26,298 nucleotides of DNA from JBGRQB01 sp041725875 (GCA_041725875.1 JBGRQB010000039.1:1-26298), one strand, 5' to 3'; shown: positions 1-7,895, numbered from the stretch's first letter. The notes: generated from the letters alone by a model not told the origin. Numbers and translations: made by a program.

Positions 1-1342
1 ATTTGTCATCAGGTGAAAAATAAGATTTATCAGGACGAAGAGCCCAGAATTCATCTTTTACAATAGTTTTAGATTCAAAATCTTTTAAGTCGATAATTTT
101 TAATTCATCTCTTCCGCTGTTAAACAAAGCTTTTGTTTTATCTTTGTTTAAACTTATTCTGCGGTTGTTTCTTTTTTCTTTGGTTCTTTGTATTTCTTTT
201 TTACTTCCGTCTGCAAGAATTGTAAAAATATTTTCCCAGCCTTTGTGTGTTCTGGTAATCAATAATGTTTTATTATCTTTTAGCCAGTTAACTTCCAATA
301 CGCGTTCAACAGGATTTGTTTTTATATGACGAACAAACTTTCCTTTTATATCGGAAACAAATAATTCACCGCGGGAAACAAACGCTATTTTTTTGTTATC
401 AGGTGAAACATCAAACGCACTGATTTTTCCTGAAACATTAAATTCTTTATGAAGCTTTAATGTGTTGTTTGAAAAAAGAGTTGTTTTAATTTTTTCAGAT
501 TTTTTTGATACAACATCATAAACGTAGATCTGATAATCTTTTTCAAAAACTATTTTTTCTCCGTTAACACTTACTCTTGGTTTTAGAATAGAAGTAGAAA
601 AACTTGTAAGAGCAGTTTTTTTATCATTAACAAATGTATAAAGATTGTATTCGCCGTTTGCTTCATCACTTGCAAAATAGATATTTCCTTTTTCATCAAG
701 TGTAGGCCATAAATCTTTTCCGTCATATTTTGTGTATTGTTTGAACTCTTTTGTATCTGTGTTGTATGATTTTATATCAGGATTAAAATCACCTTTGTAT
801 CTTTTACGACTGGCATATCCCTGACTTTCCCAGGTTTCGTTAAAGAAATATTCATTTTTAGAAGGATGTTTTACAAAGTTATGCGGCCAGTTAAAGAAAG
901 GTTCAAAAAATCTTTTTGGTGTTCCGCCGGTAACAGAAACAGAATAAGCTGAAACATCGTTATATCTGCCGGAAGTAAAATAAACTTCTTTTGAATCCCA
1001 GCTCCAGTTTTCCATTTTGTCGTGAGAATCGTGATAAGTAAGCTGTTTTATTTCTCCGCCGTTTGCCGACATAAAATAAACATTTGCATTACCTTCCTGT
1101 CTTCCTGTAAAAGCAATCCATTTTCCGTCAGGAGAATAAACAGGATCAGTTTCTCTTCCGTCCATAGCAGTTAAACGAACAGCATTTGATCCGTCGATAT
1201 CCATTCTCCAGATATCTCCTTCAAAACTGAATACAATTTTGTCTGCATTTGGTGATAAGGAAGGGTGAGTTAAAAAGTAAGATTCATTGGATGCCAATGA
1301 TAAAGATGTAAAGATTAAAAACAATAGAAAAATTTTTTTCAT
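1..1342 (-). CDS. Tricorn-like secreted beta-propeller peptidase, N-terminal part (truncated by window edge)
   Basis: The reading frame opens at an ATG at 1340-1342 and stays open for about 447 codons to base 1, so the C-terminus lies outside the window. The start is supported by a GGGGAG ribosome site 5 nt upstream on the minus strand. The first ~18 residues are a hydrophobic signal peptide (MKKIFLLFLIFTSLSLAS). Behind it come repeated PD40/WD40-like blades, for example SLSPNADKIVFSFEGDIW and VYSPDGKWIAFTGR, with periodic SPDGK motifs. The opening 'xLSP...IVFSxEGDIWxxD' is typical of tricorn-type S41 peptidases, which cleave peptides with a C-terminal PDZ/S41 module. That catalytic module cannot be seen here, so a TolB-like propeller or an S9 peptidase remains possible. 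Export to the periplasm is inferred from the signal peptide. The gene is divergent from the M24 peptidase across a 151-bp spacer. Confidence 0.75.
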   Translation of the reverse strand, partial: MKKIFLLFLIFTSLSLASNESYFLTHPSLSPNADKIVFSFEGDIWRMDIDGSNAVRLTAMDGRETDPVYSPDGKWIAFTGRQEGNANVYFMSANGGEIKQLTYHDSHDKMENWSWDSKEVYFTSGRYNDVSAYSVSVTGGTPKRFFEPFFNWPHNFVKHPSKNEYFFNETWESQGYASRKRYKGDFNPDIKSYNTDTKEFKQYTKYDGKDLWPTLDEKGNIYFASDEANGEYNLYTFVNDKKTALTSFSTSILKPRVSVNGEKIVFEKDYQIYVYDVVSKKSEKIKTTLFSNNTLKLHKEFNVSGKISAFDVSPDNKKIAFVSRGELFVSDIKGKFVRHIKTNPVERVLEVNWLKDNKTLLITRTHKGWENIFTILADGSKKEIQRTKEKRNNRRISLNKDKTKALFNSGRDELKIIDLKDFESKTIVKDEFWALRPDKSYFSPDDK

Positions 1343-1386
1343 AGGAACTCCCCATAGTTAAAAATAACATAAGTTAGACGTTTAAA

Positions 1387-1429
1387 TCCCAATAAAGGTT
1401 GCACTAAAACTCTTGGAATACTATTGGGA
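1387..1429. promoter_or_regulatory. Inverted repeat in the divergent promoter region
   Basis: Two 8-bp arms, TCCCAATA at 1387-1394 and TATTGGGA at 1422-1429, are perfect reverse complements separated by 27 bp. They lie between two divergent genes, about 65 bp before the M24 peptidase start and 45 bp before the propeller start. A shared operator is one reading. The AT content makes chance pairing possible. Confidence 0.3.
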
Positions 1430-1493
1430 AATACTTAGTTTTGGTTAATTATATTCGGAATGGAAAATACAAAAAAATCGCGGAGGAGCAAAA

Positions 1494-2684
1494 ATGTCTA
1501 AAGAAATGATTTTGGAAAAACAGAAACAAGCCGCTGCTATTCTTAAAGAAAAAGATATAGATATGTGGATGATTTTCGTACGCGAAACAGGAAATATAAA
1601 AGACCCGATGCTTGATATGGTTGTTGGTACAGGCGCAACCTGGCATACAGCTTTTATCATCACAAAAGAAGGCGACACAATTGCCGTACTTGGTTCTCTT
1701 GAAGAAGCAAATATGAAAGAAGTTGGTACTTTTAAGAGAATAGTTCCTTATTTACAGGGAATTAAAGAAGATTTAAGAAAAGTTTTGGCTGAACTTGATC
1801 CTAAAAAAATAGCTATAAATTATTCTCAAAATTCAACTTTGGCAGACGGGCTAACACATGGTTTGTACTTGGATTTACTTGAAATGCTTGAAGGAACTCC
1901 ATACGCTGACAGATTAATCTCTTCAGAAGAAGTTGTTTCTGCGTTAAGAGGAAGAAAATCTGAAACAGAACTTACTCATATGAAAGCTGCAATTAAGGAA
2001 ACATTAAGCATTTACGATCAGGTAACAGGTTTTATGAAAGCCGGAAAAACAGAAAAAGAAGTTGCCAGATTTGTTTTAGATATAGTTGAAGAAAAAGGAT
2101 ATGAATTAAGCTGGGACGCTGAACATTGTCCGGCAGTATTTACGGGTCCTGATTCAGCAGGTGCGCATTCTGGTCCAACAGACAGAGTAATTGAAAAAGG
2201 TCATGTTGTAAACCTTGATTTTGGTGTTAAAATAGAAGGTTATGCTTCTGATTTACAGAGAACTTGGTACATCTGTAAAGATGGTGAAGAAAATGCACCT
2301 GAAGAAGTATTAAAAGGATTTAACGTAATTAAAGAATCTATTCAGCTTGCAGCAAAAGCACTTAAACCAGGTACAGTTGCCTGGGAAATTGATAAAGTTG
2401 CCCGCGACTATATTGTTGAAAATGGTTATGAAGAATATCCTCACGGATTGGGACATCAGGTTGGACGCGCAGCTCACGACGGTGGCGCTTTACTTGGCCC
2501 AAGATGGGAAAGATATGGAAAAATCCCTTATATGCAAGTTGAAGAGGGACAGGTTTTCACAATTGAGCCAAGATTAACAATTCCGGGATATGGAATTGCA
2601 ACTATTGAAGAAGAAGTTGTTGTAACAAAAGACGGTTGTACTTTCTTATCAAAGCCTCAGGAAGAAATTATACTTATCAAATAA
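1494..2684 (+). CDS. M24 family metallopeptidase (Xaa-Pro aminopeptidase/dipeptidase type)
   Basis: This 396-residue protein has the two-part layout of Xaa-Pro peptidases: a creatinase-like N-terminal domain (about 1-150) and a pita-bread catalytic domain (about 155-390). All five expected metal ligands can be assigned: D242 (NLDFGV), D253 (SDLQRT), H321 (GLGHQVG), E358 (TIEPRL) and E372 (IEEEVVVT). H225 in AHSGP is the likely substrate-binding histidine. The family hydrolyses peptide bonds next to proline using two Mn or Co ions in the cytoplasm. There is no signal peptide. The start is well supported by GGAGGAG at 1482-1488, 5 nt before the ATG. It is convergent with hipT, with only 17 bp between the stops and no hairpin visible there. 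Whether it is an aminopeptidase or a prolidase cannot be settled by eye. Confidence 0.9.
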   Translation: MSKEMILEKQKQAAAILKEKDIDMWMIFVRETGNIKDPMLDMVVGTGATWHTAFIITKEGDTIAVLGSLEEANMKEVGTFKRIVPYLQGIKEDLRKVLAELDPKKIAINYSQNSTLADGLTHGLYLDLLEMLEGTPYADRLISSEEVVSALRGRKSETELTHMKAAIKETLSIYDQVTGFMKAGKTEKEVARFVLDIVEEKGYELSWDAEHCPAVFTGPDSAGAHSGPTDRVIEKGHVVNLDFGVKIEGYASDLQRTWYICKDGEENAPEEVLKGFNVIKESIQLAAKALKPGTVAWEIDKVARDYIVENGYEEYPHGLGHQVGRAAHDGGALLGPRWERYGKIPYMQVEEGQVFTIEPRLTIPGYGIATIEEEVVVTKDGCTFLSKPQEEIILIK

Positions 2685-2701
2685 ATTCCAAAAGGGCGGG
2701 A

Positions 2702-3703
2702 TTATTCCTGTCCTTTATCATTATCGTAAGAGTAACTTATTCTGCCTGTTCTCATTTCCACCGATTTTATATATTTTTCTTTTAACTCATCAGATAAAAA
2801 TGATTTGTTTATCAAATCTTTTATTTCACTTGTTTTGGAAGAATATAAACTAAGAATTCTTTCAATTCTGGAAGAAATTAATCCGAGTCGGTTTCCAAAT
2901 TCTATAAAATCATCTTTACCATATTTTGAGCTGTATTCGAAGCCGTTTGTCATAAAATCATCTGCAAAAAGATCCAAGGCAAGATTTTCTTCATTTGGTA
3001 TGTGAAGTCCTGTATTAATTAAATCGTAAGCCGGAGTTAAAAGATAATCTCCAAAATTATTTTCTCTGTAAAGTGAAAAGTTTTTCAGGTGGGCATCACA
3101 ATTTGATGTAAGGTATGCAAATAGAACCAGATTAAACAGCTTCTCTTTTTCTACAATTTTAGCTGCAACATAAGTATCTATAAGTTTACCAATATCTTCA
3201 TAAGATGAACTGTATTTATAATTTTCACCGGAATTTTCTTCGGTTTTACCAGAAATTTGGGCAAAATCTTCTTGCAGAATTTTATTTCCGTCTGTGTCCC
3301 GGTCAAATCTTCTGGTTATATAAGCCGGTTCACCGTCCGGGAAAAATACAAGTCCGTTAACAGCAGTCTTAATTTTAAAAATCTGCGAAGCAATCTGCAT
3401 TGTTAAATGCTCATTTAAAGGAACCTCATCCGGGTTATTAAATTCGTTGGTTGTAACAGGCTTTAATATATATTCACCGGAAGTGTTGGTTAATTCAAGT
3501 GTTTTATTATTCAACTTTAACGAATGTTTTGTCTGAACACCGGAAATTGAAAGCTGCTTTACCTGTTCAAAATGAATCTCTTGATATTCCGGTTTTGTAA
3601 AAGGGAGAATATGATTCACAGTTTTACCATCAAACAAGCTTTTTTTGCAGCTGGTACAATAAGTTGTATGATTTTCTTTTAAACAACCGGGACAAACATT
3701 CAT
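2702..3703 (-). CDS. hipT: HipT-type serine/threonine kinase toxin with N-terminal zinc ribbon
   Basis: This 333-aa HipA-fold kinase lacks the N-subdomain-1 of full HipA; that piece is encoded separately by the preceding gene, as in HipBST loci. Visible motifs are a Gly-rich loop SISGVQTK (52-59) with the S-x-S pair (S52, S54) that autophosphorylates in HipT, the ATP-binding lysine K81 (YILKP), the catalytic loop NCDAHLKN (D203, N208) and the metal-binding D227 (PAYDL). HipA-family kinases phosphorylate aminoacyl-tRNA synthetases and arrest translation: GltX for HipA, TrpS for E. coli HipT. The target here is unknown. Unusual is an N-terminal CPGC...CTSC ribbon (C4, C7, C16, C19), likely to bind zinc, which I do not recall in the E. 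coli HipT. Its start ATG overlaps the hipS stop by one base (TAATG), implying translational coupling. Confidence 0.88.
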   Translation of the reverse strand: MNVCPGCLKENHTTYCTSCKKSLFDGKTVNHILPFTKPEYQEIHFEQVKQLSISGVQTKHSLKLNNKTLELTNTSGEYILKPVTTNEFNNPDEVPLNEHLTMQIASQIFKIKTAVNGLVFFPDGEPAYITRRFDRDTDGNKILQEDFAQISGKTEENSGENYKYSSSYEDIGKLIDTYVAAKIVEKEKLFNLVLFAYLTSNCDAHLKNFSLYRENNFGDYLLTPAYDLINTGLHIPNEENLALDLFADDFMTNGFEYSSKYGKDDFIEFGNRLGLISSRIERILSLYSSKTSEIKDLINKSFLSDELKEKYIKSVEMRTGRISYSYDNDKGQE

Positions 3704-4026
3704 TATTTAATCTCCTCAACTGTTATTGCTCCAATTGTATCGGAAGAAGCGGTTTTTATCAATCTTGTGAAATAATCTTTTTCATCAATTTTTAAGATTC
3801 TGCACTGAAGTTCTTTATTTCTTCCTTCGGAAAGTAAGCCGTAAAAAAAGGGGAAAATCGATTTGGAAAAGAATTTTTCTGATTTTTTTGGCAGAGTAAG
3901 ACTTATTGCCGGATTATTGATTTCTGAAAGATATTCTTCCAGATACTCAAAATAAAATCCTGATTCATCTTTTGATAAAATTCCTGCCGGAATACCATTT
4001 ATTTTTACACGTGCTTTTTTATTCAT
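3703..4026 (-). CDS. hipS: HipS-like small antitoxin subunit (HipA N-terminal subdomain)
   Basis: The 107-residue product matches the HipA N-terminal domain ('couple_hipA' type): a beta-rich start (KARVKINGIPAGILSK), the ISLTLP block at about 41-46, and FPFFYGLLSEG at about 58-68, which are the landmark segments of HipA N-subdomain 1. In classical HipBA this segment is fused to the kinase; in HipBST it is a separate protein that neutralises HipT, while HipB mainly acts as DNA-binding partner. The gene overlaps hipB by 8 bp upstream and hipT by 1 bp downstream, so the three are a single tightly coupled unit. The antitoxin role is inferred from the known HipBST example and has not been shown for this protein. 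Confidence 0.85.
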   Translation of the reverse strand: MNKKARVKINGIPAGILSKDESGFYFEYLEEYLSEINNPAISLTLPKKSEKFFSKSIFPFFYGLLSEGRNKELQCRILKIDEKDYFTRLIKTASSDTIGAITVEEIK

Positions 4027-4231
4027 TTCTCAATATTCCTATTGTAATTGATAAACCAAGAATATCTAAGATTTTTTTTATTTGGTTCAGACCCGGATTT
4101 CCTTTTCCTTGTTCAATATCTCTTATAGTTCTTTCAGAAACACCTGATAATTCTGCCAGATCTTTTTGAGAAATTCCAAGAATATTTCTCCTGCTATTAA
4201 CCTTTTTTGCTATTTCTTCTGATATATTCAT
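4019..4231 (-). CDS. hipB: HipB-like XRE family transcriptional regulator
   Basis: I chose the ATG at 4229-4231, giving 70 residues (MNISEEIAKKV...ILRNE). The frame is open further upstream to a TTG at 4385-4387, but that extension runs through the operators and promoter and has no recognisable protein character. The domain is a single Cro/C1 helix-turn-helix: ISQKDLAELSGVSERTIRDIEQG supplies both helices, followed by GNPGLNQIKKILDILGL. In Hip systems this protein dimerises, binds palindromes and autorepresses the operon. No clear Shine-Dalgarno precedes the ATG; instead a palindrome ends 8 nt upstream, so HipB binding or RNA pairing there could also affect initiation. It is first in the hipB-hipS-hipT operon and lies downstream of, and in the same direction as, the esterase gene. 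Confidence 0.88.
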   Translation of the reverse strand: MNISEEIAKKVNSRRNILGISQKDLAELSGVSERTIRDIEQGKGNPGLNQIKKILDILGLSITIGILRNE

Positions 4232-4239
4232 AAGTATAT

Positions 4240-4255
4240 CGGCAATATGTTGCCG
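4240..4255. promoter_or_regulatory. hip operator 1 (palindrome CGGCAA-N4-TTGCCG)
   Basis: The sequence CGGCAATATGTTGCCG has perfect 6-bp arms. It lies in the hipB leader, ending 8 nt before the chosen ATG. It is the exact reverse complement of operator 2. Binding by HipB is inferred from position and symmetry. Confidence 0.75.
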
Positions 4256-4287
4256 CTTTAATCTGTTTTTAAGATATTTATAGAAGT

Positions 4288-4316
4288 AATATACAAAAAC
4301 ACTTACCAAACGGCAA
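4288..4316 (-). promoter_or_regulatory. Probable hipBST promoter
   Basis: On the minus strand TTGCCG (4316-4311) and TATATT (4293-4288) are separated by exactly 17 bp, close to the sigma-70 consensus. Transcription would start near 4280, about 50 nt before hipB. The -35 is embedded in operator 2, giving a simple autorepression design. Confidence 0.55.
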
Positions 4317-4326
4317 CATATTGCCG
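4311..4326. promoter_or_regulatory. hip operator 2 overlapping the -35 of the hip promoter
   Basis: CGGCAACATATTGCCG is an exact inverted copy of operator 1, with centre-to-centre distance 71 bp. Its left arm, read on the minus strand, supplies the TTGCCG used as the putative -35, so a repressor bound here would block RNA polymerase. Confidence 0.75.
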
Positions 4327-4381
4327 TTTTGATACAATGAAGTTTATAATCGTAAGTTATTTTGGTCCTTTTAATATTTAT

Positions 4382-4397
4382 CGGCAATATACTGCCG
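4382..4397. promoter_or_regulatory. hip operator 3 (upstream palindrome)
   Basis: CGGCAATATACTGCCG shares CGGCA-N6-TGCCG with the other two sites and differs from operator 1 at only two central bases. Its centre lies 71 bp from operator 2. It sits 19 bp before a near-consensus plus-strand promoter, so it could regulate that as well as the hip operon. Confidence 0.7.
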
Positions 4398-4416
4398 ACT
4401 CACTTAAAAATAAAAA

Positions 4417-4445
4417 TTGACAGAGGAGTTATAAAATTTGATAAT
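4417..4445 (+). promoter_or_regulatory. Near-consensus plus-strand promoter antisense to the esterase gene
   Basis: TTGACA (4417-4422) and GATAAT (4440-4445) are separated by 17 bp, 11 of 12 positions matching sigma-70 consensus. A start near 4452 would transcribe antisense to the 3' end of the esterase gene. No plus-strand open frame follows, so a product would be noncoding. The match could be fortuitous in AT-rich DNA. Confidence 0.4.
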
Positions 4446-4449
4446 ATTT

Positions 4450-6027
4450 TTAATTTCCCAATAGTGTGATTAATCCTTTTGCAAGTGTTCCGCGCCAGTT
4501 TATGTATGAATGCCCCCCTTTAAATTCATAATAAGTTACATCATATCCTTTTATTTCTAAAATATCTTTTAGTTGTCGGTTAAATCCTAACATTGAAGCT
4601 CCTGCGTCATATAATCCAACATCCATATAAAACTTTATCGGGATTTTGGGGGAAGTTTTGAACAATTTTATTAGTTTTCCCTGATACTCTGGATATATCC
4701 AGTGGTTTCTTTTTTCGGAGTTTGTAATCCAATATGATCCTGATTGGGATAAAACATTTCCGATAATTTGAGGGTTATTAAGTGCAATATTTGAAGCAGC
4801 AAAACCACCTCTGCTGGATCCGGCTAAAACAACATTTTTAGGATTAGAAGAAATATTATACTGATTCCCAATCCAGGGAATTAATTCTTTTGCAATAAAA
4901 TTACTGAAATTATCACTTATTAAATCCTTACTTCTTTTTCCCATTGACCAGACTAAAACAGCAATGGTAGGTTTAATTTTATTTTCAGAAATCAGGTTAT
5001 CCATAATTACGGGAGTTGGTATTCTTGATTTTCTTTCTGGTCTGGCGCCATAAGCTTCGCCATCAAAGATGATGAGTAAATTATGAGGAGTTTTATTATT
5101 GTAATTAAATGGAGTATAAATGGTTATTTTCCGTTTTTCGGATAAAAATTTACTTTTTATTGATTTAACTTCAATACTACCTTTTTTTACGTTATCTCTT
5201 TCCAAAATATAGTTTTGTTTGGGTGCGTTTGGCATTTCAACAATTCCGTCATAAACATGATCTACAGAACGTTGTATTATTTCGTTGTTTTTTCCAAATT
5301 TTTGCAGGTTGAAATAATTAAAACCGTATTGAAATCTTGCATCATTTGGAACAATTTGAGTTACAAAGTGAAGTTTAGTATTACCAAGAGAATGAAACCT
5401 CATACCCAAAAAATCAGGTCCTCCACTTAACATTACATATTCGGTGTTTTTGTCAGGAACACAAAAGTAAGTGACCTGCATATTTTTATTATCAAATTCT
5501 ATGGGTTCAATAATGTGTCTGTTTTTATTTGTGATTAAAAACGAATCTATTACTGATTTATTGGTTAATGATTTTTCCCACAAATCAGAGAGAATATTAG
5601 AAGGAATTTCTTTTTTTGTTAATCTTACAAGATTTTCAGGAAATGAAATTAGTTTAGTAGCAGTAATTTCATATTTGCCATTTTTTCTCTTATCATCAAA
5701 CGGAATAATTATAAAAGTAAAATTTCCATCTTTATTTGCTGTAAAATCAATTTTTTCAATTCCATTTGCACCATTTGGGGAATCAAATTTTTTTATTTTT
5801 TCCCCGTCGGGAGAGATCACATCAATAGCTAAATCAATTCCAATTTGGTTTACTTCTAATAACAGAGCTTCACCGTTTTGCAGTCCAATTGAATAGGAAT
5901 GTTTTTCATCAATAGAGATAGAGGATTTATAAATTTTGCCAATAATAAGCTTTTTACCATTAATTGTTTCCGTTCCGGAAGTTAATATTGATAGCAAAAT
6001 TAGAATAATTAACAGGTTTTTGAACAT
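4450..6027 (-). CDS. Secreted Fes/esterase-D-like alpha/beta hydrolase
   Basis: This 525-aa protein begins with a signal peptide (MFKNLLIILILLSILTSG). Residues about 30-125 form a beta-rich domain resembling the pre-peptidase C-terminal (PPC) type. About 150-285 looks like the Ig-like N-terminal domain of enterochelin-esterase proteins, and about 286-525 is the putative-esterase hydrolase. The nucleophile elbow is GSSRGG with S405; likely partners are D474 (GLYD) and H506 (GGHSYINW). Fes/IroE relatives hydrolyse ester bonds in siderophores, but this family also covers feruloyl esterases and S-formylglutathione hydrolases, so the substrate is unknown. The metallophore-type transport operon at 8135-12711 makes iron chemistry worth considering, but the two are not adjacent. 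No intrinsic terminator is evident after the stop, so read-through toward hipB is possible. Confidence 0.75.
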   Translation of the reverse strand: MFKNLLIILILLSILTSGTETINGKKLIIGKIYKSSISIDEKHSYSIGLQNGEALLLEVNQIGIDLAIDVISPDGEKIKKFDSPNGANGIEKIDFTANKDGNFTFIIIPFDDKRKNGKYEITATKLISFPENLVRLTKKEIPSNILSDLWEKSLTNKSVIDSFLITNKNRHIIEPIEFDNKNMQVTYFCVPDKNTEYVMLSGGPDFLGMRFHSLGNTKLHFVTQIVPNDARFQYGFNYFNLQKFGKNNEIIQRSVDHVYDGIVEMPNAPKQNYILERDNVKKGSIEVKSIKSKFLSEKRKITIYTPFNYNNKTPHNLLIIFDGEAYGARPERKSRIPTPVIMDNLISENKIKPTIAVLVWSMGKRSKDLISDNFSNFIAKELIPWIGNQYNISSNPKNVVLAGSSRGGFAASNIALNNPQIIGNVLSQSGSYWITNSEKRNHWIYPEYQGKLIKLFKTSPKIPIKFYMDVGLYDAGASMLGFNRQLKDILEIKGYDVTYYEFKGGHSYINWRGTLAKGLITLLGN

Positions 6028-6060
6028 TCGATTTCCTTAAAGTGATAAGTAACATCATTG

Positions 6061-6099
6061 TGAACTAAAGATAGGACGTCTGATTTTGCTGTTAGTTCA
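6061..6099. promoter_or_regulatory. Inverted repeat between esterase and ettA
   Basis: TGAACTAA (6061-6068) and TTAGTTCA (6092-6099) are perfect 8-bp reverse complements with a 23-bp spacer, in the 130-bp divergent region. The site could be an operator for either gene. Support is symmetry and position only. Confidence 0.25.
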
Positions 6100-6157
6100 T
6101 TTAATTAGTTCCTTTTTGTATATTTCGGCATTCAAATCAAACAAAATGGACGAATAA

Positions 6158-7843
6158 ATGAGTCAGGTAGAACCGAATAAAATTATTTACTCTATGTACA
6201 AAGTGAGTAAGTATATTAACAACAGACAGATATTAAAAGATATCTCGCTTTCATACTTTTACGGTGCAAAAATTGGGGTTTTGGGTCTTAATGGTGCTGG
6301 TAAGTCAACACTTTTAAGAATTTTGGCAGGAGTTGATACCGAGTTTAACGGTGAAACATCTATTGCTCCCGGACACACAATTGGTTACCTTGAGCAGGAA
6401 CCTGAGCTTGACGATGATAAAACTGTACGCGATATAGTTGAAGAAGGCGTTGGCGAAGTAATGGAGTTAATGAACGAATACAACGAAATTAACGCCAAAT
6501 TTGCAGAGCCGATGAGTGATGATGAAATGACTGATCTTCTTGAAAAACAAGGAAAAGTTCAGGATAAATTAGATGCACTTAACGCCTGGGATATAGATTC
6601 AAAACTTGAAATGGCAATGGATGCTTTACGATGTCCTCCGGCAGATACAAAAATTGGCGTTATTTCCGGTGGTGAAAAGCGTCGTGTTGCTTTGTGCCGA
6701 CTCCTTTTACAGGAACCTGACATTTTACTTCTGGATGAGCCTACAAACCATCTTGATGCTGAATCAGTTGCCTGGCTTGAACATCATTTACAGCAATATG
6801 CCGGAACTGTTATTGCAATTACGCATGACCGTTATTTTCTTGATAATGTTGCCGGATGGATTTTAGAGCTTGATAAAGGTGAAGGAATTCCGTGGAAAGG
6901 GAATTACTCAAGCTGGCTTGAACAGAAACAGAACCGACTTGCCAAAGAAGAGAAGGTTGAATCTTCTCGTCAGAAAACATTACAGCGCGAGCTTGAATGG
7001 ATAAAAATGACTCCAAAAGGAAGAAAAACAAAATCTAAAGCGCGTATTACAGCTTATGAAAATCTTCTTGGTGAAGAAAATGAAAAACGTGAAAAGGATT
7101 TACAATTGTTTATTCCTGCTGGCGAAAGACTTGGAAATGTTGTAATTGAAGCTGAAAACGTTAAAAAAGGTTTTGGTGAAAAACTTCTTGTAGATAATAT
7201 GAACTTTGCACTTCCTCCGGGTTGAATTGTTGGAATTGTCGGGCCAAACGGTGCCGGTAAAACAACTTTGTTCAGAATGATTACCGGTCAGGACAATCCG
7301 GATGAAGGGTCACTAAAAATAGGTGATACAGTAAGACTTGCTTACCTTGATCAGTCAAGAAGCTCTTTGGATCCTGATAAATCTATTTATGAAAATATTT
7401 CAGGCGGAAATGATACAATTATGCTTGGAACCAGAGAAGTAAACGCAAGAGCTTACGTTGCTAAATTTAACTTTACTGGTTCAGATCAGCAAAAAATGGT
7501 TGGTAATCTTTCCGGGGGTGAAAGAAACAGAGTTCACCTTGCAATGATGCTAAAAGAAGGTGCAAATGTTATTCTTCTGGATGAGCCTACAAATGATCTT
7601 GATGTAAACACAATGAGAGCTCTTGAAGAAGCTCTTGAAACATTTGGCGGATGCGCCGTGGTTATTAGTCACGACCGTTGGTTTCTTGACAGAATTGCAA
7701 CTCATATTCTTGCTTTTGAAGGTGATAGTTATGTCCACTGGTTTGAAGGTAATTACAGCGATTATGAAGAAAAACGTATGGAAAGACTCGGAACAAAAGA
7801 GTTGGTTCCTAAGAGAATAAAATACAGGCAGTTAACAAGATAA
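6158..7843 (+). pseudogene. ettA: EttA-type ABC-F translation factor interrupted by one in-frame TGA
   Basis: EttA binds the ribosomal E site and gates entry into the elongation cycle according to ATP/ADP. The frame contains 561 sense or TGA codons, the normal EttA length. Domain 1 has Walker A GLNGAGKST (43-51), an arm region (~90-140), signature ISGGE (169-173) and Walker B LLLLDEP with E194. A basic linker with KGRKTKSKARI follows (~241-320). Codon 356 (7223-7225) is TGA, directly before IVGIVGPNGAGKTT, the second Walker A. The frame then continues unshifted through LSGGERNRV and VILLDEPTNDLD to TAA at 7843. Relatives usually have Gly or Ala at this position, so a one-base GGA-to-TGA change explains it. 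No other damage is visible. Alternatives are a sequencing error, a very recent mutation or read-through. An internal start at 7268 would lack Walker A. No strong ribosome site precedes 6158, but the protein start matches the family. Confidence 0.85.
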
Positions 7844-7871
7844 GTTAAAAGTCGAAAAACCAAAGTTTAAC

Positions 7872-7895
7872 ACCCCGGAAAACCGGGGTTTTTTA
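7872..7895 (+). terminator. Rho-independent terminator after ettA
   Basis: A GC-rich hairpin (ACCCCGG, loop AAAA, CCGGGGT) is followed at once by a run of six or more T. It begins about 28 bp after the ettA stop, a textbook position. Confidence 0.9.

Noticed and set aside
4232..4387. N-terminal extension of hipB to a TTG giving 122 residues
   Set aside because: It reads through two operators and the likely promoter, looks unlike HipB N-termini, and the downstream ATG at 4229-4231 gives a normal-sized HipB.
7223..7225. TGA read as glycine through a changed genetic code
   Set aside because: TGA is a true stop for the glycosyltransferase (19354-19356, ATGA overlap) and no other real gene here contains an internal TGA.
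7268..7843. Separate 191-aa protein from the second half of ettA
   Set aside because: Starting at the internal ATG it would miss the second Walker A, and the frame is continuous with the first half apart from one TGA. It is better treated as one interrupted gene.
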